Of a stretch of 64,000 nucleotides of DNA, positions 1 to 6,272 are shown one piece after another (within the stretch, counting starts at the first letter, position 1; each line of letters starts with the position of its first letter). This stretch comes from Streptomyces sp. HB132. Lineage in GTDB: Bacteria > Actinomycetota > Actinomycetes > Streptomycetales > Streptomycetaceae. A program made the translations under genes and the position numbers. The DNA is taken from the NCBI RefSeq assembly GCF_016909575.1, contig NZ_JAFBGA010000006.1:62001-126000 (forward strand), written 5' to 3'. The notes below the pieces were generated by a model. The model made no database searches. It was not told the DNA's origin and saw only the letters and a program-made list of their open reading frames with translations.

Positions 1-393
1 GTCCAGCCGTGCGCCTTACAGAGGGCGGGAGAGCGCTCCTCCGGGACGGCACTCCGGAGGAGTCAGGACCTCCCAGGTCCTTTCTGCATGGGAGCAGCCG
101 CCACCACACGAGAGCCCTGTCGGCCCCTTCTGCACCAGCTCGCTCGCCGCCGACGCACGCCGGCGGCTCGGGCACCGGCTCGTCCATGAGCCCCGACATA
201 GCGGTCATGGCGATGTCGGGATGCGTCGGCCTGTGCCGGGGCTGCCGCACCGCCGCGTCGGACACCACCCCGACAGCGCCCGCCGGTCCGACGGCCGAAC
301 GCGATGTCCACGCGCTGGTCGGCCAATTCCGCGAGCTGACACGACTGCCCTGATCCCAGCACCCTCGCAGACGGCAGACGGCAGACGGGGACC
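1..393. other. Window edge without a supportable gene
   Basis: Several open frames cross this stretch on both strands, but none has a recognisable domain, a convincing ribosome binding site or normal composition; they read as Arg/Pro/Ala-rich shadow translations. It may hold the 3' end of a gene lying outside the window. Confidence 0.4.
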
Positions 394-774
394 TCAGGGG
401 CCGCCCGGCTCGGTGGCGAGGTCCGGATCGCGCATGCCGGGGAAGGCATAGCCCTCGGTGTCGTCCCACGGGACGTCGAGGTCATCCATGTGCACGCGCC
501 ACTCCGCGCCCGGCAGGGCGCGGCGCAACTCGGAGACGGAGCTCAGCACATGGTCGAGCACCGGCAGCACCTTGCCGGGGTCGAACGGCATCTTGGTGGA
601 ACCGGCAACGACCTCGTCCGGCCGGCTGTCATCGCTGTCGTAGAGGTACAGGCTTTCCTGGTCCTCGTACGGAAAGGACGCCCTGTGGGCGGCGACGATC
701 CGCTCGACGGCGGCCGTCTCGGAATCCGTGAGCGGCGTGGCCCGGCTCGCGCAGTAGTAGAGGGAGACGCTCAT
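394..774 (-). CDS. Hypothetical protein, 126 aa
   Basis: A small acidic soluble protein that I cannot assign to a function. It starts MSVSLYYCASRATPLTD and contains an acidic central part (SLYLYDSDDSRPDE) and a C-terminal part with a WRVHMDDLDVPWDD motif, which is ordinary globular composition rather than a shadow frame. There is no signal peptide or membrane segment. The ATG at 774 is the only reasonable start and lacks a strong Shine-Dalgarno sequence. It is divergent from the AraC-type regulator starting at 869, so the two may share a control region; nothing else points to a role. Confidence 0.7.
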   Translation of the reverse strand: MSVSLYYCASRATPLTDSETAAVERIVAAHRASFPYEDQESLYLYDSDDSRPDEVVAGSTKMPFDPGKVLPVLDHVLSSVSELRRALPGAEWRVHMDDLDVPWDDTEGYAFPGMRDPDLATEPGGP

Positions 775-832
775 GGTCCGAGCCTACTGAGGGGGTACGA
801 CATAGCCGTCCGAGACCGGGCGGCCCCGTGGT

Positions 833-867
833 GGGATGGCACCGGGCCGCCTGTGATGGGATGGCAC
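833..867. promoter_or_regulatory. Direct repeat GGGATGGCAC x2 between divergent genes
   Basis: GGGATGGCAC occurs at 833-842 and again at 858-867, 25 bp apart (about 2.4 helical turns), immediately upstream of the GTG of the AraC-type gene and inside the divergent spacer. Direct repeats are a common form of AraC-family site. Autoregulatory binding is an inference. Confidence 0.3.
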
Positions 868-868
868 T

Positions 869-1261
869 GTGAGCCGTACCGCCGAAGAGACCAACCGCCG
901 TATGCTCCGCGCGCGGGACGCCATGGACCGCGCGTACGCGCAGCCGCTGGACGTTCCTGCCCTTGCCCGGATCGCCCATGTCTCCCCGGCACACTTCGCC
1001 CGCACCTTCCGCGCCACCTTCGGTGAGAGCCCGCACCGCTATCTGCAGCGCCGCCGCGTCGAGCGCGCGATGTTCCTGCTGCGGGAGAGCGACCGGAGCG
1101 TCACGGACATCTGTTACGAGGTCGGCTTCGGCAGCACGGGCACGTTCAGCCGCACGTTCCGCGACATCGTCGGCCGGTCGCCGAGGACGTACCGCACGGA
1201 GACGGCGGCCGTGAACGTACCCACATGCTTCACAAAAGCGTGGACGCGGCCGACGGCCTGA
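869..1261 (+). CDS. Short AraC-family transcriptional regulator
   Basis: This 130-residue protein is essentially a lone AraC/XylS DNA-binding domain. The first helix-turn-helix is around residues 28-50 (LARIAHVSPAHFARTFRATF) and the second around 77-100, followed by the family signature GFGSTGTFSRTFRDIVGRSP. There is no N-terminal effector domain, unlike full-length members of about 300 aa, but such stand-alone forms are common in Streptomyces. The start is GTG at 869. The VOC protein begins 86 bp downstream on the same strand; AraC plus VOC pairs recur in actinomycetes, so the regulator may control it. The effector is unknown. Confidence 0.88.
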   Translation: MSRTAEETNRRMLRARDAMDRAYAQPLDVPALARIAHVSPAHFARTFRATFGESPHRYLQRRRVERAMFLLRESDRSVTDICYEVGFGSTGTFSRTFRDIVGRSPRTYRTETAAVNVPTCFTKAWTRPTA

Positions 1262-1347
1262 GCGCCTCCACGGCCCCTGCGTACGGGGTCGCCGACTGAG
1301 CAGTTTCGGATAAGTTTTCGCCGGGCCCGCCGACTAGCGTGATGCAC

Positions 1348-1758
1348 ATGTTCAACGCAATCACGCACTCACAGATCTACGTCCTCGACCAGGACGAAGC
1401 CCTCGACTTCTACGTCGGCAAGCTCGGCCTGGAGGTCAACGCCGACGTCGACATGGGCTTCATGCGCTGGCTCACGGTCAGCGTGCCCGGCCATCCCGAC
1501 CGCCAGGTCCTGCTGGAGAAGCCCGGCCCTCCGGCGATGTCGGAGGAGACGGCCGAACAGGTCCGCGCACTGCTGACGAAGGGAGCGCTGGGCAGCGCGC
1601 TCATCCTCACCACGGACGACTGCCGGAAGACGTACGAGACCTTGCTGGCGCGGGGCGTGGAGTTCACGGACGAGCCGACGGAGAGGCCGTACGGAATCGA
1701 CTGCGGCCTGCGCGACCCCTTCGGCAACCACCTCCGCTTCACCCAGCCGAAGGGCTGA
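1348..1758 (+). CDS. VOC family (glyoxalase/bleomycin-resistance fold) protein
   Basis: A cytosolic protein of 136 residues with one vicinal-oxygen-chelate domain. It begins with the typical beta strand and helix (MFNAITHSQIYVLDQDEALDFYVGKLGLEV) and ends with the classic DCGLRDPFGNHLRFTQP segment. Metal-ligand candidates are the early His in ITHSQIYV and a late acidic residue. ATG codons at 1342 and 1348 and a GTG at 1339 are in frame with no Shine-Dalgarno sequence. A TAGCGT hexamer (1335-1340) lies seven bases before 1348, which fits a leaderless transcript and favours this start. It probably acts with the AraC gene upstream; the substrate is unknown. Confidence 0.85.
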   Translation: MFNAITHSQIYVLDQDEALDFYVGKLGLEVNADVDMGFMRWLTVSVPGHPDRQVLLEKPGPPAMSEETAEQVRALLTKGALGSALILTTDDCRKTYETLLARGVEFTDEPTERPYGIDCGLRDPFGNHLRFTQPKG

Positions 1759-2108
1759 CAGCCGGGGCGCCGGTGCCTGGATCGCAGGGGTGGTCCGGGC
1801 ACCGGCTCCGGTCGGGGTTCCGTCCCGGTCGGGTCGCCGCCGACCGCTCCTCCTGCGTACAGGCCTGCGCACGTCACGTACAGCCGCCTTGCGACAGCGC
1901 GTCACCCCTGGTCACGTGCAGCCATGATGCGTCAGCGTTGAGGCATGACCGGCACGCAGTCGCCCCTCCCCGACTGCGTGCCCTCGCCCGGCTCGGGCGA
2001 TGAGCAACGTCTTGGATCTTCGGAAAGGCGAATCGTCGACACCGAGTTCTGCGCTCGGAGCACGGAGTTCTCAGCCAGTGGGCGATTCCACGTTGTATTC
2101 GGAAATTT
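1759..2108. other. 350-bp intergenic stretch
   Basis: No gene is supportable here. It holds the hairpin at 1951-1982 and an AT-richer block at about 2085-2125 that could carry the promoter of the SseB locus (TTGTAT at about 2093, then TGATGA after 17 bases, a weak match). Confidence 0.45.
1951..1982 (+). terminator. Perfect 12-bp hairpin, probable terminator
   Basis: GGCACGCAGTCG and its exact complement are separated by the 8-base loop CCCCTCCC. It lies about 190 bases downstream of the VOC gene and upstream of the SseB locus. There is no T-tract, as is usual for actinomycete terminators. Rightward transcription is the likely target. Confidence 0.5.
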
Positions 2109-2625
2109 GTGCGTGTGATGATTCCACGCATGACCATGGGTGGGGATGGGATACCGAAGCAGGAGCAGAGGCGGTCTCGGCCGGCGGACCTGGATGACCT
2201 TTCCGGTCCGCCGCCGGAGCGGGGGCCCGCTGTGGCCGGAGTGGACGCGCATGAGGAGCAGCCGCGTGTGGCTCGCCGGGAGTTCACTGTGCTGCTGGGT
2301 GAGTTCCGGCGTACGGCGGTGTCGGGTGCCGCTGGATGCCAACGGGGATGGGTGGTCGGCCAATCAAAACGGCGTTCGGTGGATCTGCGCGTTCTCGGAC
2401 GAGGACGCGTTGGCGCGGTTCGCCCGGGCGCGCGGCGACGCCGGGCGGGAGTGGACCTGCCAGAGGGTTCCGGGTGCGCGGTTGCTGGATGTGATGGTGC
2501 CTCTGCTGCCCGGGCCTGCTGGGGTGGCGCTGGACGCGGGGAGCGGGGACGGCGGGATGCTGTTCCCGCCGGTGGCGGGCATCGTGCCGGACTCGGTCGC
2601 GGTGGATCCCGGCGGAACGCGGTGA
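2109..2625 (+). pseudogene. SseB-family protein gene with a +1 frameshift
   Basis: The two halves of an SseB N-terminal-domain protein lie in different frames. The first frame (from GTG 2109, or ATG 2130 or 2136) gives EQRRSRPADLDDL ... REFTVLLGEFRRTAV. The second gives VPLDANGDGWSANQNGVRW, then ICAFSDEDALARFARARG and the typical end MLFPPVAGIVPDSVAVD. Related proteins read FRRTAV-x-VPLD continuously; here four bases (TCGG, about 2320-2323) stand where one codon is expected. Joined, the product would be about 160-170 residues. The stop overlaps the GTG of the next gene, as in an intact operon. It could be a real pseudogene, programmed frameshifting or a sequencing error. SseB proteins in Streptomyces are uncharacterised. 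Confidence 0.72.
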
Positions 2626-2900
2626 GCGGTGGGGACGGTTCGGAACTTGCGGTTCCGCCGGAGGCGTCGGGTGCGATCGCAGAGGGGATCGATCTGGCGC
2701 ATGCGGAGCTTAAGGAGCCCGGGTTCATCGGCCTGAACTCAGGCGGGCTCTGCGCGGGCTGGGGCATCGGCTTTGACGGAAACGACGACGGGTGGAACGA
2801 CAAGGGCTGCTCCGACACCATCGACTGTGACTGCGGGATTCTCTTTGCCGACGGCAAGCCGGCCGAGGACGCACTGCCCTGCCCGGTGCAGAAGTGGTGA
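2622..2900 (+). CDS. Small Cys-rich protein of SseB locus, possibly chimeric
   Basis: A 92-residue protein translationally coupled to the SseB gene (GTGA, start GTG at 2622). The first 31 residues (SGGDGSELAVPPEASGAIAE, then GIDLAHAELKE) resemble the N-terminus of the small helical partner usually encoded after sseB in streptomycetes, which is about 150 residues or longer. After ELKE the sequence changes character to a Gly/Asp/Cys-rich tail with five cysteines (GGLC, KGCS, DCDC, LPCP) and ends PCPVQKW. This suggests a truncated or recombined gene. It also overlaps the next, lipoprotein gene. No function can be assigned. Confidence 0.55.
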   Translation: MSGGDGSELAVPPEASGAIAEGIDLAHAELKEPGFIGLNSGGLCAGWGIGFDGNDDGWNDKGCSDTIDCDCGILFADGKPAEDALPCPVQKW

Positions 2901-3316
2901 CCCGTGCACTGCGCTGCGCCGGGGTCGCACTGGCCGCCCTGGCCACGCTCACTGCTTGCGGCGGACGCCCGGAACCGTGCCCGGCGCTCGACCTCATCCC
3001 GACGGTCGGCGTGTCCTGGCGGGCCGAATCCCTGCCCTACGACACGGCCACCACGTACCGGTTGTGCGCCGCAAGACACTGCACGACGGGTGCACTGCGA
3101 ATCTACGGCGACCAGGTGCACGTCTCGGTGGATCTTCCGGAGAGTTTCAACGACCGGACACTACAGGTGACACTTCGGCTGTCGGACGATTCGGGCACGC
3201 CACTCCTGAACGCCTCACAGACAGTCACTCCGCAACGGGACGAGGACGGCTGCGACCAGGCCCTGAACGGGGCGTTGCAACTCACCGCTGACGGTGAGCT
3301 GAAGGACATGCGCTGA
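2897..3316 (+). CDS. Small lipoprotein, third gene of SseB locus
   Basis: A 139-residue exported lipoprotein. The N-terminus MTRALRCAGVALAALATLTAC has a basic start, a hydrophobic stretch and the lipobox LTAC, so the mature protein would be lipid-anchored on the outer face of the membrane. The mature part is mostly beta-strand-like (VHVSVDLPESFNDRTLQVTL) with extra cysteines (EPCP, RLC, RHC, DGC) that could form disulfides. GTG at 2897 overlaps the stop of the previous gene (GTGA); GTG at 2894 is an alternative. It completes a three-gene coupled unit. Function unknown. Confidence 0.7.
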   Translation: MTRALRCAGVALAALATLTACGGRPEPCPALDLIPTVGVSWRAESLPYDTATTYRLCAARHCTTGALRIYGDQVHVSVDLPESFNDRTLQVTLRLSDDSGTPLLNASQTVTPQRDEDGCDQALNGALQLTADGELKDMR

Positions 3317-3825
3317 ACCGTGCCCACTGCGCCGGCTGTCACTTCTTGCGACAGCGCCAGATCAAGCACACCGTCTCCGAGCCGGAAACCCGGCGGGCCA
3401 ACCGCCGGCGAGCAGCCGCGTCATGGGCTGGAGTTCGGCTCCGGCGTCGACGGCCACATCGGCGACCCGGCGTGGCGTATCGCCCACCACCAGCGCGCGC
3501 TCTTCGCTCGTACCGTCGGTCCAGCACGGTGACGCCCGCGACGGCTTCCCCCTGGGTCTCGCAGCCGAGCTGTCAGTGGCGGACGACGGGTGCTCTCCCC
3601 TTGACGATGCTCCACCACGTCACACCCCCTGGATCCGCGCCATGCGGAATACGCCTCCGTTCCGGTGTGTCGAGGCGTCACTTCGAGAGCTCTCAACGAC
3701 ACGGCGGCAGCCGGAGCCCACGGGCATTGCCGAAGGAACCGAACCTCTCTCACCCGCATCCCCTTCCCCAGGGGCGTCTCCGGCACCCCGGTCAACTGAT
3801 CCCGTGATGCCCGAGGTGTGCGCTG
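3317..3825. other. 509-bp stretch with no intact gene
   Basis: No frame on either strand has convincing protein character over its length. The only recognisable text is the minus-strand segment noted at 3362-3532. The rest looks like degraded coding DNA or spacer upstream of the VanZ-like gene. Confidence 0.4.
3362..3532 (-). pseudogene. Possible decayed gene fragment with HAD-like GDT motif
   Basis: On the minus strand, ending at a TGA at 3362-3364, one frame reads DGTSEERALVVGDTPRRVAD and continues VAVDAGAELQPMTRLLAGG. The block ALVVGDTPRRVADVAVDAGA resembles the motif of haloacid-dehalogenase phosphatases around their conserved GDT. Just upstream a second frame reads ETQGEAVAGVTVLD, as if one base had been gained or lost near 3520. 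No start, no catalytic DxD motif and no full domain are present. The call is tentative and composition alone could produce part of it. Confidence 0.22.
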
Positions 3826-5190
3826 ATGCTGGAAGCTGTCTTCAGAGATCGGGGCGAATTCGTCCTGATCGCCGTTACTTCCGTCGCGCTTGCGGGCCTC
3901 CTGAGCTTTCTGGCGGCGAAGAGGTACGCCCGACGTCCTTGGGCCTGTGCCGGTCTTGCCGCCGTTGTGACCGCCGAGCTGAGCGTCACCCTCTTTCTCG
4001 CATCCCCGGGGGCCGTGTCGGGACAGTGCGTGGTCAACCGTGATGTGGGTGAGCCCTTCGCGACGGAGCAGGGGCTGCTCAATCTTGCGATGTTCCTGCC
4101 CGTGGGGCTTTTCGGGGTCCTGGCCGTCCGACGTGTACTTCCCGTCTTCCTGGGGGCGGCGCTGCTGTCCGCGGTCACCGAGCTGTGCCAGGGGCTGCTC
4201 CCTTGGCTCGGCCGCAGTTGCGACACCAGTGACGTGCAGATGAACGTCCTCGGCGCCGCGCTGGGGACACTCGCCGGCTGGACCGCGCTCCGCGTGACCC
4301 GACGCGAACTCCGCCCCGTTACCGCTGCTCTCCGGCCGACAGCCATCGTGTTCGGCGCCGGATTCCTCGCATGCGCTGCGGTGGGGACGGTCTGGATCAC
4401 CCCGCTGATCGTCGACTCGACGAGTCTACAGATCGCGGGAACGGATCAAAGGACTGCGGCGCGGCAGGCACTTTCGACTGCCTTCGACGACCACGCCAGG
4501 ATGGTGAACGTGCAGCTCCAGCCGGGTCAGAACGACGGGTCGGACGTGCTGCTGATCGCGATGGAGACAGGTTCGGCCGAGCTGAGCTGGCCGGACGGAG
4601 AACAGTTCTCCGCCGATCTCCAAGGCGCGGGCGAGCCCGGTCGTGGCGGCTTCCCCGCCGCCGGATCCGACGCGGCTCCGGGGACCGCGGACGACGCGCT
4701 TCGGATAGCGACGCGATATGCGGAGAAGCGGTTCCCCTGGGCCCTGGCCCAGTCCGATGCGGAGTCCGTTCCCGTAGGCGAGCAGGCGGAGTCCGGCTGG
4801 GTGGTCCGTTGGCGCAGCCGTGTCGAAGGGGTACTGATGCCCATGCGGCTCGATGTGCGGATCGACAGGGCCGGCCACGTCTCACAGTTGCTGACCCGGC
4901 GGGTGACCGGTTCCGTCAGCCTTTCGCCCAGCCGGGTGAGTGCGAAGCAGGCCGGTGCCGCCGTGGCGGCGTACTCACCCGGCTCCACGCCGGGGACGGC
5001 CGACCTGTTGGCGGTCCGACGCGAAGGGAAATGGCGGGCTCAGTGGCTCGTGCCCACGTCGTCCGGGGCCGACGTGTACGCGGTGTATGTGGATGCCGAG
5101 ACCGGCAAGGTGGACGAAAGGGCTGCCCCCGTCGAGGGACTGCCCACAGCGCCGCCCTCGGTCGAGGTGGTCGACGTGCCGCAGGAGTAG
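3826..5190 (+). CDS. VanZ-like membrane protein with large C-terminal extracytoplasmic part
   Basis: A 454-residue protein. Residues 1-185 form a VanZ-like membrane domain with about five hydrophobic segments and the characteristic NLAMFLPVGLFGVL and SAVTELCQGLLP ... SCDTSDVQMNVLGAALG motifs, where the acidic residues and the DxxxN region are typical of the family. One more hydrophobic segment (residues 168-190) precedes about 260 residues predicted outside the membrane, with repeated short units resembling PepSY-type domains (SQLLTRRVTGSV, YAVYVDAETGKV). VanZ itself modestly raises teicoplanin resistance in enterococci; the role of these long actinomycete forms is unknown. Start ATG at 3826. 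It is convergent with the DUF6801-like gene. Confidence 0.78.
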   Translation: MLEAVFRDRGEFVLIAVTSVALAGLLSFLAAKRYARRPWACAGLAAVVTAELSVTLFLASPGAVSGQCVVNRDVGEPFATEQGLLNLAMFLPVGLFGVLAVRRVLPVFLGAALLSAVTELCQGLLPWLGRSCDTSDVQMNVLGAALGTLAGWTALRVTRRELRPVTAALRPTAIVFGAGFLACAAVGTVWITPLIVDSTSLQIAGTDQRTAARQALSTAFDDHARMVNVQLQPGQNDGSDVLLIAMETGSAELSWPDGEQFSADLQGAGEPGRGGFPAAGSDAAPGTADDALRIATRYAEKRFPWALAQSDAESVPVGEQAESGWVVRWRSRVEGVLMPMRLDVRIDRAGHVSQLLTRRVTGSVSLSPSRVSAKQAGAAVAAYSPGSTPGTADLLAVRREGKWRAQWLVPTSSGADVYAVYVDAETGKVDERAAPVEGLPTAPPSVEVVDVPQE

Positions 5191-5264
5191 GCAGGTCACG
5201 ACGCCGGCGTGCTGCGGCGGCCCACGTCCGGGACGTCGACATGGGCTGAGAGGCGTTCGGCGGC

Positions 5265-6272
5265 TCAGCCCTCGTCCTGGGGGCCGCGTCGGTTCCTGCG
5301 CCGCAGGCCGAATACCGAGGCCGCGGCGGCCACGACGAGAACGCCCACTGCCGTGAGGATCAGGCCTCGGCCGGCCCGACCGTCCGCCGTGGTCGTCGGC
5401 CCCGTCGCCGTGTCGTCGACAGGGAGTCCTCCCGGTGCGACCGACGCCTGGGTGATCGAGGGACCGGCGGTCGGAGACTTGGTGGCCGAGGGCGTCGTGG
5501 TCGGAGGCTTGGTGGTCGGTGGCTTGGTGGTCGCCGTACCCGACGAGCCGGGCACGTCGGTGTCACCCGGTACGGACGTGGTGGTCGCCGAGGCCGTCCT
5601 GCCCGGGCTGCCGCCCTCCCCCGGGGCCGCCGAGGCGGACGGTTTCGGCGCGGGCGAGATCGTGAAGGACGTGATGACCTGTTGCTGTCCGGCCCGCACG
5701 GTGCAGGGCACGTCGAACTTCCCCAGCGGGGTCAGGTCGCCGTTCGCGTCTCTCGGCACGAGGTGCACGACGAAGTCACCAACGACGATTTCCGCGCGGC
5801 CCGCTTCGCTGAAGGTACGTGTGGGTGCGATGCCGTTCGCGGGGATACGGAGGGCGCCCGACGACGGGACGGCAGTTCTGACGATGTCGAGGGGGACGGT
5901 GATGCCGAGGTCGCCCTGAGGTGCGGTCACACGGGTCTTCGCGTCCAGTGTGCCGTCGACGGACCTCACCCCGAGCAGGGCGAGCCCGCGGGTGAGGCCC
6001 GAGCCCACCGTCGCCTCGGCGCGGATGGCGAACCGGTGACTCGGCTTGCCGACCGTATGGGCCATGGGGATGTCCATCGAGATCCGGGCGGTGATGTCCT
6101 GGTCGCCGATCACAGGAAAGGTGCATGCGTACGCCAGTGTGAGAGAGACCGGTCGTGCCGCTGCGGTTCCGGCTCCGAGGCCGCCCACGATTCCACCCGC
6201 GCCTCCCAGGACCGCTGCGAGGCGAAGGGCCTTTGCCATCCGTGTTCTTCTCGTCCCGTGTCCGGCCCTCAT
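5265..6272 (-). CDS. Secreted, membrane-anchored DUF6801-like surface protein
   Basis: A 335-residue exported protein. A basic N-terminus and hydrophobic stretch (MAKALRLAAVLGGAGGIVGG) end in TAAARP, a plausible signal peptidase site. Residues 43-205 are a beta-rich domain beginning LTLAYACTFPVIGDQDITAR, the pattern of DUF6801 proteins of actinobacteria. Residues 205-300 are a Pro/Thr/Ser-rich stalk (TKPPTTKPPTTTPSATKSPT), followed by one membrane helix (LTAVGVLVVAAAASVFGL) and a basic RRRNRRG tail. This is the architecture of a wall-spanning surface protein. Its ATG (6272) overlaps the stop of the trypsin-NACHT gene by four bases, so it is translated with that system, which is unexpected. 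Confidence 0.75.
   Translation of the reverse strand: MRAGHGTRRTRMAKALRLAAVLGGAGGIVGGLGAGTAAARPVSLTLAYACTFPVIGDQDITARISMDIPMAHTVGKPSHRFAIRAEATVGSGLTRGLALLGVRSVDGTLDAKTRVTAPQGDLGITVPLDIVRTAVPSSGALRIPANGIAPTRTFSEAGRAEIVVGDFVVHLVPRDANGDLTPLGKFDVPCTVRAGQQQVITSFTISPAPKPSASAAPGEGGSPGRTASATTTSVPGDTDVPGSSGTATTKPPTTKPPTTTPSATKSPTAGPSITQASVAPGGLPVDDTATGPTTTADGRAGRGLILTAVGVLVVAAAASVFGLRRRNRRGPQDEG

Noticed and set aside
1874..3121. 415-codon minus-strand open frame over the SseB locus
   Set aside because: Arg/Pro/Ser-rich text with no domain; it is antisense to the recognisable SseB-like and lipoprotein genes.
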